A stretch of DNA of 64,000 nucleotides from Tenrec ecaudatus (Eukaryota > Chordata > Mammalia > Afrosoricida > Tenrecidae), in NCBI RefSeq assembly GCF_050624435.1, contig NC_134546.1, positions 15,213,001 through 15,277,000 on the forward strand. The letters are read 5' to 3'. Positions 1 through 10,900 of the stretch are shown here, one piece after another. Under the pieces are notes generated by a model, which saw nothing but the letters and a program-made list of their open reading frames with translations, was not told the DNA's origin and did no database searches. Position numbers and translations under genes: made by a program. Numbering within the stretch: position 1 is the stretch's first letter; the number at the start of each line of letters is the position of its first letter.

Positions 1-125
1 TGCTCTTAATAAACAAACACATACAATTTAATCAAGGGCCACCAACGAAGCCGTTTTTCAAATTAGTGTATGCAAGGAGTAATGGGCTGGAATAGCTTCT
101 GTCTGTAGAAGCGACCTGAAGTTTG

Positions 126-629
126 CTGTTACTGTGCTGTCAGTATTGGACTGTCCTGACCTGTTACTGTGCTGTCAGTATTGGACTGTCCTGACCTGTT
201 ACTGTGCTGTCAGTATTGGACTGTCCTGACCTGTTACTGTGCTGTCAGTATTGGACTGTCCTGACCTGTTACTGTGCTGTCAGTATTGGACTGTCCTGAC
301 CTGTTACTGTGCTGTCAGTATTGGACTGTCCTGACCTGTTACTGTGCTGTCAGTATTGGACTGTACTGACCTGTTACTGTGCTGTCAGTATTGGACTATC
401 CTGACCTGTTACTGTGCTGTCAGTATTGGACTGTACTGACCTGTTACTGTGCTGTCAGTATTGGACTGTACTGACCTGTTACTGTGCTGTCAGTATTGGA
501 CTGTCCTGACCTGTTACTGTGCTGTCAGTATTGGACTGTACTGACCTGTTACTGTGCTGTCAGTATTGGACTGTACTGACCTGTTACTGTGCTGTCAGTA
601 TTGGACTGTACTGACCTGTTACTGTGCTC
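126..629. repeat. 35-bp minisatellite, 14 full units plus a partial
   Basis: Units start CTGTTACTGTGCTGTCAGTA and repeat exactly every 35 bases from 126 to 615, followed by a partial unit ending in GTGCTCAGT. Units differ almost only near position 30. Units 1-6 and 11 have CTGTCCTGAC; units 7, 9, 10, 12, 13 and 14 have CTGTACTGAC; unit 8 has CTATCCTGAC. The near-identity of units implies recent expansion or homogenisation. It lies in PLEK intron 1 if exon 1 is upstream. Confidence 0.97.
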
Positions 630-659
630 AGTGAGTCCCTGGAGTTATCTCCGTGTCAC

Positions 660-1615
660 TTCCTATGTAGAACAGCATAATTTTTTTAATTGAGGGATCA
701 TACACATATAATAATGTACGTGAAGAGCCCCATGGTTTTTTTTTTACATATATATCATTTAACCAACCCCTTGATTGATCTAGAAACTATTTTCAGTGTT
801 CCATAAGAGTCTGCTGTGTCTCTTCCTGGTCCATACTCTTTCCCAAGGAATCACTGGGATACCTTGAGCCATTATCTAGTACGCCTGCGCCTGAACTTCC
901 TGTAAATGGAATCACGTTGAGAGTAATGTGTGTGTGTCTGCTTTTGCTTCACGCAAGCCCATAGCTGTGAGTCTGACCCATGTTGTGCAGTGTACCAGTG
1001 GCGCACGCTTCTTTCCCAGTGGTTAGACTGTATTCCATTTCCAGGCAGGATTGGTTGGTGTTGACTTGACAGCAGTGGGCACTTATTTGTTAGAAGTTGT
1101 GTTTTATTTTATATACTACAGTTTGTTTATTCATTCTCCAGTTGATGGGCATTCGAGCTACGCTTCACGTTTATTTACCACGAACAAAGTTGCTCTAAAT
1201 ATCCTTATCTGTGAATCCTTATGTTCAAACGTATTTCTCTGAGATACATAACGAGGAATGAGATCGATGGTCCACGGGGCAGGTATGCATTTAAATTTGG
1301 TATATACTACCAGACCGCTTTCCATATGGGGTGTGTGTCATTTTATATTTCTTTCAGTGGCGTGGGAGTTCCAGTTACTCCATTTATGTGCCAACTCGTG
1401 ACCCTTGAAATTGCTCTCAATTTTAGTCATTCTAACAAGTGTAGAGAGATTTCTCACTGTGGTTTTAAGATGCATTTCCCTGTAGGAGCATGCTGTTGTA
1501 TGCCTCTTTATAGACTTATTTGGTATCATCTTTAATCAAGTGACTGTTCAACTCTTTTGTCCATTTGAAAATAAGTTCTTCATATTGTATTTTTCTTATT
1601 GATTTGAAGGGGCTA
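660..1615 (-). repeat. Old L1 fragment, antisense (ORF2 end and 3' region)
   Basis: Diverged sequence matches the complement of mammalian L1 ORF2 C-terminal and 3' sequence. Landmarks are the tract AGTTTGTTTATTCATTCTCC near 1120 and TCTCACTGTGGTTTTAAGAT near 1450, the complement of the usual L1 ORF2 end. Many indels remove any open frame. The age appears to predate placental radiation. Confidence 0.6.
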
Positions 1616-3189
1616 CTTGCGTTGCAGATATGGGTGTCTCACAGTTAAAACCAATTTTACTGAGAGTTTCAGTAAAACCAGAAAGACTTTTTGGCTGAAC
1701 TTAGATCACATGGTAGCATCCAGGGTCTGACTTACCCATTTTCTAAAGAAGGAAATAATTCAGTTAGTCAGCCCGAGCAGAAAGGAGATAGTGCATTTTA
1801 ATTCATTCAATTTTAAATAAGAATTACAACGTAGGAAACGTCCGGCCCAGTAGAGTGCTCGTCACACGAGTATTTGCAGTTATCTTCTTTACACAAATAG
1901 TCTTCCTTTTGGTCAACCAGCACTTGGTATTTTCTGATAAGCAGCAGGATCTACTGGAAACTGTATGACCATGCCATTTTGTGGTGGTCATCACAAGCCT
2001 GATCTCATGGGGCAGAAGAGGAAGCGGAGGAGGGGCAAAGAAGCATTCTCTCCCTTTACCAACCCAGATGCTTCATGGCTGACTCCGAGCGGGCCTCCGG
2101 GCAGGGCAGAAGTGCCTCTGTGGGCTGCAAAGGCTGTGCGTCTTTCTGGGAGCAGAAAGCCCCCTCTTTCTGCCATGCACTCGCAGCCCCTGCTCTCTTG
2201 GTGAGGCTCTCCTGAGCAGCCTGGCCACAGTAAAGTGGGCCGTCTCCTTCCACATTGGCCAAATCAAGACTATTTTCTAAGTCCTGCACACTTCTACAGA
2301 ATAGTTTTGGAAAGCATCCACACATTACTATTTCTATTCTTTTGTCGGGCACCTCTTCGTACCCTCTTTTTTCAGTTTTATCTGCCCATTAGCATGTACT
2401 GTGACTTTCCTTATAACTATTTCCCCCGCAGCGCCATGCAATACCTGGTGGTGTAAGGGTGAGGTAGTCACGCGGGACTGCAGAACAGATAGCTGTTTAT
2501 CACTGACAGATTGAAAATAAAATTTTACATATATGCTATACATTTATATGGGCATATTTTCAACACGATTTAAACCAAATGTAATACCTTTTAGCATCCG
2601 GTAAGAGAATTATCTATCACCTTCTTACCAAAAAAAGGAGACTCAAACAGATGGGACATTTTTTTGCAATGGCTTTACAACTCATTAGTGGTCAACGTGA
2701 ATCAAGCCCAAGTTCCAGGTGTGAGCCCAGGCGGTCCCATATCTCCAGTCTTTCTGAATAGGGACAAGCCATGCTATGATGGAGGAGGCATTCAAGACCA
2801 GGTGCAGGCCAAGTCCCTCGGGGCTCTGAGCTTCATTCCACCCAGGAAGAACAGAGAGACTCTGCCTGTTCCCTCCTCCAGGGCACATTCCTGCAGGGCC
2901 TTCAGTGTTCCCATTGCTGGCTCCATGTGGCAAGAGGCTAAACGCTCTGGAGTTTCTCCCTTCTGGAAATGGCATTGGTGACAGTGATACCACGGCATGA
3001 CCGTTTTCCAGGAACAGAGAGAGAATGAAAGCGTGGCGACGTACTGTGCTGGAAATGCTAAGCATTGAACACACACCTGTGTGGCCATCTTGTAAAACAC
3101 TTGCTAGTAACACGCTCAAATTGCCAGGCACGTGCGCACTTTCAGGATGCTAGCCACATGATGAACTACATATGGGCTAGATGATTACT
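1616..3189. other. PLEK intron 1 sequence, no recognised feature
   Basis: No exon of pleckstrin, no SINE and no RNA gene could be recognised here. Several short open frames overlap on both strands but share no family motif and have no splice-consistent extension. Confidence 0.5.
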
Positions 3190-3470
3190 TTAGTTGCTTG
3201 CTCCTTTAATTATTAATTTAATTTACTAAATATGGATTAGTAATCCCTCCTGGATTTAATGACTGATTCCAATAATTTACTGATAATTATTTTAATATGT
3301 TATACTGTCTATTTAAAATGTTCCATATTTTATACATTTAAGGTATTTTATATTTTAATGTTTTAATCATTATTTATTGACATGCTATTTTGTTTATTAT
3401 TTAATTCTTGGATATTGAAAGTGCTTGGTCATTATTTATTTATTAATTATTCTCTAATTATTTGTCTGCG
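3190..3470. repeat. A+T-rich low-complexity stretch
   Basis: This run is strongly enriched in TTAAT, ATTTA and TTTAT words without a fixed period. It separates two regions of ordinary composition. No coding potential is visible. Confidence 0.6.
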
Positions 3471-4816
3471 TGGGGCCTGGGCCTCAGAAAGGGTCCGTGG
3501 CCACTTGAGAACCAGCAGGAGGAAACCAGTACATCTAGACCTTGAACAAGGTCTTCTCTAATTCAGCCATTTCAGCAGCCAAACCATGGTTTATAGGTGA
3601 AGACAGAGTTGAGGTGGGGACTGGCTTCTGACTGTATTCATCTTCAGGAACTCAGATGGTCAGGAGACTGTGTTTTGAAGCATACTAAAAAAAGAACAAA
3701 ACAACTCACTACATTTTTGACCTTGGACTGTTTTTTTAAGTCTGACAAATTCCCAAGAATTGAAATTTCCTAGAAACAAAAAAACTTCCAACCAAACCCT
3801 AATAATGATCTCTTTTTCTCTCCTGAAAGAACCCAGTTTTTAAAATAGGGAAACATGGGAAGACTACACTCTGAGCCATGGCTGCGGTTCTGGTAGGGGT
3901 TGGTCCCAGCGGGAAGACTTGCTCCAAGTTCTGACTCATCCTTTGACTGTCAGATGAGACCCTTTTAGGGTCGGATGCTGTGAGCCCTGTCAGTGACAGG
4001 AGTTGAAGGCTTAGGGAAAGTCTAACAGGTCAGAGTCTGAATCCGGACAGATTAGACAAGAAGAATCTGTCACTTTTTCTGTAACGTGTGATAGCTAGTA
4101 GTTAGCATGCAGGGGGAAATTGTCTTCTTTGTGATTTTAATGCATATCGACTCTGTGCTTAGTATTCCTAACAAAGAAAAATATCAGGTAAGGTAATGTC
4201 ATTACCCCGGAAGAGAAAAGAGCCCACTTAAGGCAATTAAAGAACGATATAGTGCAGCCTAGAGCACAGTTCCATAGACAAGCCAGCATTGATCCCAAGG
4301 CCATGAACGTGGGCTGGTGCAGCCTGGGAAGACGTCACCAAGGCAGTGAGCTCATCTGATCTCTGAAGGGTGTGCAGGGCTTGTGTTTGACTGCTCACCT
4401 AAACGTTGGCGCCCACCCAGTGAAAGACCTGGTGTTTTGCTTTGTGAAGATAAACAAAAAGCAAAACACTGATGATCACAGCCAAGAAAACCATATGGGG
4501 CAGTTCTATGAAGTGACACCTGGGACAGAATCAACATGGCAGTGAGATCGGTGGCTTCTTGCTTTTGAAGGATGCAGGAAGTTCCGGGAGGGGTGGGACT
4601 GGGGTGGCTTTGGGAAGGCATTTCAGAGCTTGTGATCCTCCAGGACAAAAGGAGACTAGTACTTCCCTGTGGGACTTTAATTGGAACCACAGGACATGAT
4701 GGCACCCATCATGTTCAGAGCCAACTGTAAGACATGGTGAGTCACTCCCGTTAGGGAGGAAATGCAGTTTGCAAAGAACCTCTACCTAGACTGGTCCTTT
4801 TCTGTTTTCACTTCAG
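3471..4816. other. PLEK intron 1, 3' part
   Basis: This is ordinary intronic sequence up to the exon 2 acceptor. I looked for the 14-residue first coding exon (expected peptide start MEPKRIREGYLVKK) and did not find it in any frame. The last 30 bases form the pyrimidine-rich acceptor tract. Confidence 0.55.
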
Positions 4817-4972
4817 GGGAGTGTGTTCAGCACCTGGAAACCCATGTGGGTTGTGTTATTAGAAGATGGAATTGAATTCTACAAGAAGAAGAGTGACAAC
4901 AGCCCCAAGGGGATGATCCCCTTGAAAGGCAGCACCCTCACCAGCCCGTGCCAGGACTTTGGTAAAAGAATG
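4817..4972 (+). CDS. PLEK: PLEK exon 2 (residues 15-66, PH1 core)
   Basis: The exon is 156 bp, phase 0 at both ends. It follows a pyrimidine tract and CTTCAG and is followed by the donor GTGAGT. The 52 codons start GSVFSTWKPMWVV and end GKRM. They cover the first strands of the amino-terminal PH domain, including the basic strand/loop residues (KKKSDNSPKG) of the kind that bind phosphoinositides. From memory the human protein has Asn where this copy has Ser at residue 19, a conservative change. Confidence 0.97.
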
Positions 4973-7900
4973 GTGAGTTGGCTTCACAAACTTTGGGGAA
5001 CACCCGGTCAAGCGCGGACCCGTCAAGGGCACAGGTGCAGTGTGAATGGTGCTCTTGGGCAAGTCGCCCCCATCACTCTCAGGCCCTGGGATTTGGATCT
5101 AGAACCACTGTGAACCAAGTACTTCCGGAACAAGGCTGGGTCAAGGGCTTTGTTTCTTAAGGCGGCCTCATTCCTAATGGATGTGTTTTATTTTTCAGTT
5201 TGTATTTAAGATCACCACCACCAAACAGCAGGACCACTTCTTCCAGGCAGCCTTCCTGGAGGAGAGGGATGCCTGGGTTCGGGACACCAAGAAAGCCATT
5301 AAGTGCATTGAGGGAGGCCAGAAGTTTGCGAGGAAATCCACCAGGAGATCCATTCGACTGCCAGAGACCATTGACTTGAGGTGATTTCCAGTTGGCGCCT
5401 TTCTGCCCTTGGGGTGTTTTTCTCGGGGGATCGCTCACCGCAGGTCCTGCTCCCACGCTTGCTGGCCCCTCCTGATGGCTTGGCTCAGTCTTCCCGGTGC
5501 ACTTGGATGTTTACCTGGGTCTGGAGGAGCGAGCGTGGCTTCTCCACGGCCTAGCTGCTGCTAAGAGGAGGCAGACGGAGTAAAAATTCCCTCCGTATGA
5601 GTTCACTGCCACTTACAGTGCATTTATGTACCAGCCATCATCAGTGAGCCTACAAAGAGTCCCAGGGTAGAGAGGAGAAGGCGGGGCCATGCGAAACATT
5701 GCAAGCAAGCTGTCAACGTCCAGCATGCTCACAGTCAGCGAAGGCCTGTTGGGGTCAACACCCATCTCGGCTGGGCCTGTTCTGAGTCCTCACCTAGTAG
5801 AAAGACCTATTCAAACAGGTCAGCCCAGTCTCAGATGGGGGTTGGGAACAGGCTTCTTTTCTCCTGGAATGCCTCCTTTCCATCTTCTCCTGTTACAGGC
5901 GCCCCCTTTTCTTGAAGCCTTTTAACTGCCGGTTGTCTTGCTTTTACATCAAGCATTCCCTGAGACAGTGGGCTTGTCAAGAAGAAGCCTGGGCTGGCTG
6001 CTTCAGTTAGCCCACAGGGATTCTGTTTACATGGGTGGATGCCCAAGGCAGGGCTTGGTGTACCGTAGGAACCTGATAAACATTGAGAGTTGAACTTAGT
6101 AAGACAGAGCAGTTTTCTTCCCCAAGGAGGCTTTTGCGACAGAGAAGCAAGAGGTGGCCCCTCATCTAACTGCGCGCACCGGGCAGCAGTATTCCTGACC
6201 ACCGCTCTCAGCGCTAAGAGCCAGGGCGCTCTGGCCACACAGAGACACGGGAGGCTTGGGAATGGCACTGTTTTGTTGGTTGGAACACCTCTCATAAGGC
6301 TGGCTTGGGTTTGCTATTTCCAGGACAAAGATGTTGCCTTACCTCTCAGAGCGTTTAGGTAAGAAGCAGATCCAGGTAGAAGGTTCCCCTTGAAGGCAAA
6401 TATCCACACTTTCGAATGTCTACACCGGAAGACCTTAAAAGAACTAGGACACGAGGTTGGCGGGTCCTTAAAGACCTAGGATGTGAGAACGCCAGGCTCT
6501 GATCAGCTAGAGAGCATCGCTCCCGATTTCATTTAATATTGGCACCTAACTGGGGGCAGTTCTCCATCTCTGACACTAGGCTTAAAACCAATCACAGTGT
6601 AATACATTCGGGATGCATTCAGTATCTTCCTAGTGTGTTCTGTAGGCCACAGAGTTAGGCACATATTGACCCTTCCCTGAGTTACTGGTGATGTGGAGAC
6701 ATTAGACTCAGGGCTGCCGAGGAGTGGGGAGTCCCCGCTCACAGCTGGCCCCTGCCAGGCGACGCCCCTGGGCGTGGACATGCCTCTCTGAAATGCTCCT
6801 GCCTCACCCGCCTCTTTTCATCTCCGGGCAGTGCCTTGTATCTGTCCATGAAGGACAACGAGAAAGGAATACAAGAGTTGAATCTGGAGAAGGACAAGAA
6901 GGTTTTCAATCACTGCTTCACAGGTAAAGGGCCTAGCAAGCATGAAGGGGGCAGCTGGAGCCGGCGATGGGGGCTAGCTCTGCCTGTGCCTGGGCGTGAG
7001 GGGAGCTGCAGAGCAGGAAGATGTCGGCTCGGCCTCCGTCTGCAGACTTTGCTGACCACCAGGAGGCCAGGGGTGGGCAGAGGGAACAGGGAGAGGGAGG
7101 GATAGGTTATTGATGGGGAGGGATGGGGGAGGAGTGGGGGGGAAGAGCTGCATATCTGGGGGGTGCGGCAGGGTGTTGTTGGTTTTATTTCTGGGGGTGG
7201 TATAATTCTTGAAACATAAACACAGAAAATCCCTGAGTCCTTATCCCTCAGTGCTAAACAGTGGTCTGAGAAGCTTTAACACAGCAAGCAAGAAAGAAAA
7301 GCAATGTTGGGATAGACTGGGAGTCTTCAGTGATAAACCAGCTCATCTAGAACCCCGTGTTCAGCCCACACTGTGGGCTGAAGATGGAGAGGGTGGGAAC
7401 GCCAGTCTCTGATCAACTGTGGGCCGCTGCTCCCGGGGACATTTAAAAGCTGCCAGGGCAGTTTTCAGCCCAAACAAGTCAGCACACACTGCCACATTCA
7501 TCGCTGGTGCCACTTGGAGACTCTGATGGTTCCTTAGAGGCCTAAAGGGGAGGCGGCGTTTGGAACCAGGCTTTCCAGGTGCCAGGCAAGGCTTCCTTAT
7601 GTAGGCAGGAGGGGTCCAGGGAGAAGATGCTGAGAAACGATAGCTGAACAGCACGTGAGGCCATCCAGGTAGTAGATAATTCATGACAATAGTCCCTGTG
7701 AGAATCAGGGAGATGAGGGGGGCGAGAGCATGATATGGGGTAACAGGATAGCACCCCATAGGGATCCGGCCTCTGAGGGTTCAGGCACCCAGGAAAAGCC
7801 TGGGCTGTGATTTAGGATCAAGATTGACAATAGCAAGACAGGTCTCCAACTCTGGCAGAGTGTACATCAGTAAGACACGTTTTCCATATATGAAATTCAT

Positions 7901-10900
7901 GGAAGGCCCACTGACCGGCGGTCCTCTTCGTTTTCTGAGTAGAGCAACAACCTTTCCGCTCTTGTCTGGATGAGCCAGGGCTCACTGGCAAGGAGGACGG
8001 GGTTCAAAAAGCCTCCATTACCAAAGCCCCCTCCTCATTTGACTCCCTCATACCACACGGTTTGTCATACAGAGCTTGATGGTACCCACTGCTGCCACGT
8101 CAATTCTAACGCATAGAGACTCTAATTCAATCGATACATTGATCCGTTTTAGGTCTGTCTCTTCACAGCCCTCTCTGGAGGCAGAAGGTTGACTCCATGA
8201 CGTGGCGAGTCTCCATTACACTTAGGCCTGGCACTCACTCCCAGTGTTGACCCCACCTTGGGATTTAGGACGTAATGATGATATGTTGAGTCACTGGAGG
8301 TGATGCAAACTATGGATGTGCTCAACTGGTAACCAAAAGGGGTTTGGGTCCCCACCCCTCACCCCGGGTTCCCCAGAAGAAAGTGCCAGTGATCCACCTT
8401 CAAGACATCACCCATTAAATGCCTCCTGGCACACAGCTCTGTTCTATCTCACCTGGGGCTGCTACCAATCAGAGTCAACTCAACTACAGCAACTGCTTCT
8501 ATGGTTGGCAATGGTTTATGCGTCGGCTAGGCTCCTTCTCTGCTTAAAGACTTGCAACGGTACTTCATTGCAAATGTTCTTACCGGGCCGTCAAAGCTGT
8601 GCTCACCCACCCCCACCCCTGCCTTCCCCTTGTTCCCCTTTGTCTTCTTCTCCCCAGCTCCTCCTCCCGTCCCCCTAAGCTGCTTCATGCCTGAGTGCAT
8701 CTGCTCATGATGCTGCTCGCTCAGCCTGTGTGGGTTCCTCACAGCCCATGCCTCATCTGCTTGGAAACCACCTACTCACTTTAAAAAAGCAGTAGCCCAG
8801 TGTTACTTCCTCTATAAATCTTTTCTTAACAAGGCACCAACAGCCGGGCCTGCTGCCTCTGCCCCTCCCACCCCCACCTCAATACCCCGAAGATTGGGTC
8901 CCATCGCTCCACTGTCATGATCGAGATCAGCGGTTCTTACCCTGTGGGTCCTCAACCTCTTTGGGGATCAAATGACCCTTCCACAGGGGTTGCCTCAGAC
9001 CATCGGAAAACACATTTCTGATGGTCTCATGAACCAAGACACCACTCCTCTGTCTCCAGGCGGGTCCGCCCACATGCAGAAACGCCCATATCTGAGTACC
9101 AGGTGTGAAGACAGTTGCCCATGCGACACCATGCTTCAAGACATTTCATTTCTTTGTCATTAGAAATACATATTTCATAATATATAATTACATATTGTTT
9201 TTGTGATTCATCACTATGCTTTAATTATGCTCAATTTGTAACAATGAAAAATACATTCTGCCTATCAGATATTTACACGATGATTCATAACAGTAGAGAA
9301 ATGACAGCTACGAAGTAGCAACAAAAATAATTTTATGGTTGGGGGGTCACCACCACATGCGGAACTGTATTCAAGGGTGGCGGCACGAGGAAGGTTGAGA
9401 ACCGCTGCTCTAGAGTACACATTTGTTACAACGCTTCCTTGTTTACAACCCATCTCTCCTTTTTAGATTCCTTAAGTGAAGTATTCTCAATCTCATCAGT
9501 TTTTTAGCCTTTAATGGATGCTCAAAATACCTTTGTTCCTTAGTGGAATACATGAATGGGTTAGGAAAAAGGACACTTATTCCTCACTTACCAACATGGT
9601 CGAAGACCAGGTTGTTGTGCGACTATGGAGGATGACCACATCAGATCATAAAACGAAGGGTGACTCCCTCCTTACGTTGCTGCCCAATCATATCATGGCA
9701 CGGCTGCCATGATACCACTGAGAATGATGGCCACGCCAAGGTGGCTCATCACCTTAACCATTCCAGGTAGCGTTCCTCACGGCTCTCCCTTCACACTTCC
9801 TTGGTGCCAGGTGTCTACTGCGAATTCCCCAAATCATTGGATACTAGATTTTTTTTAACCACTGTGCTAAAGAGAAGTATTGGATAAAAATAAAGTTTAC
9901 AAGTGAGGAATAGTTAATTTCTTTAATAAATGTGTTGCCTCTTGAAATGGCTGGCAAAACCAATTGGCATAGAGTCGACTCTGACTCACAGAGACCAGTG
10001 TGTCTGAGAAGAACCGTGTGCCAGGGGGTTTTCCAAGGCTGCTTTTGCTGAAGTAGACTGCCAGACTTTGATTCTGAAACATCCTTGGGTGGACTTGAAC
10101 TGCCAGTCTTTTCGTTGGTAGCAAGCACCCACCAGGGCCTCTATAAGGGGATGTAGAGGTTTAGCAAAACCCTTTATTCGAGTGCCTTTGTTTGTAGCTA
10201 TCTATCTCAGAGAGCGTCCTTTTTCCTTGTAACAGAGAAATGAGACAGGTCAGATACTTGGGGGTCTTGGGGCCAGTTCAGGGTTCATTGTCAGGGCCTT
10301 GCTCCTTGATAAAGAGAAATAACCTTCCTTCTTCTGGAATTATCCAGGCAACTGTGTCATCGACTGGCTGATCTCCAGCCAGTCCATTCGGAATCGCCAA
10401 GAAGGGCTCATGATTGCGGCCTCACTGCTCAATGAAGGGTACCTGCAGCCCGCGGGAGACCTGTCCAAGAACGCAGTGGACGGCACCTCTGATAATCCAT
10501 TCCTCGACAACCCTGATGCTTTCTACTACTTTGTAAGTGACAGAGCAGCCCTCTTGGTGTGATGGGGCTTCTGGGAAGATTCTGGATTGAGTCCTGTTCT
10601 TGTCCACCGCTGCGAAAGAGCCCCGCCCCAGAGAGAACTATTAAGAGATGAGTCAGAGAAACCAAGAAAATACCTGCAGCCCTGAGACCCATTTGCTAAT
10701 TAAATGCAGATTCTAAAACTTCTATTACCCGAACGCTACACCGACTGGACAGTTGCTCCCCTTCCACAAAGCCTGCCATGCTTACATCAATCTGTTTAAA
10801 GCTTTGGGCTGCCACCAACCACAAGGTTGGTGGCTCCAACCCACCAGTGACTCTGCAGAAGCAAGATGAGGCCGTCTGCTCCTATTCAGAGCTACTGTCT

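Noticed and set aside
126..629. CRISPR-like array
   Set aside because: Units are contiguous 35-mers without unique spacers and the context is a mammalian intron; it is a minisatellite.
1..4816. Search for PLEK exon 1
   Set aside because: No ATG with the expected N-terminal peptide followed by a GT donor in phase 0; exon 1 must be upstream of the window.
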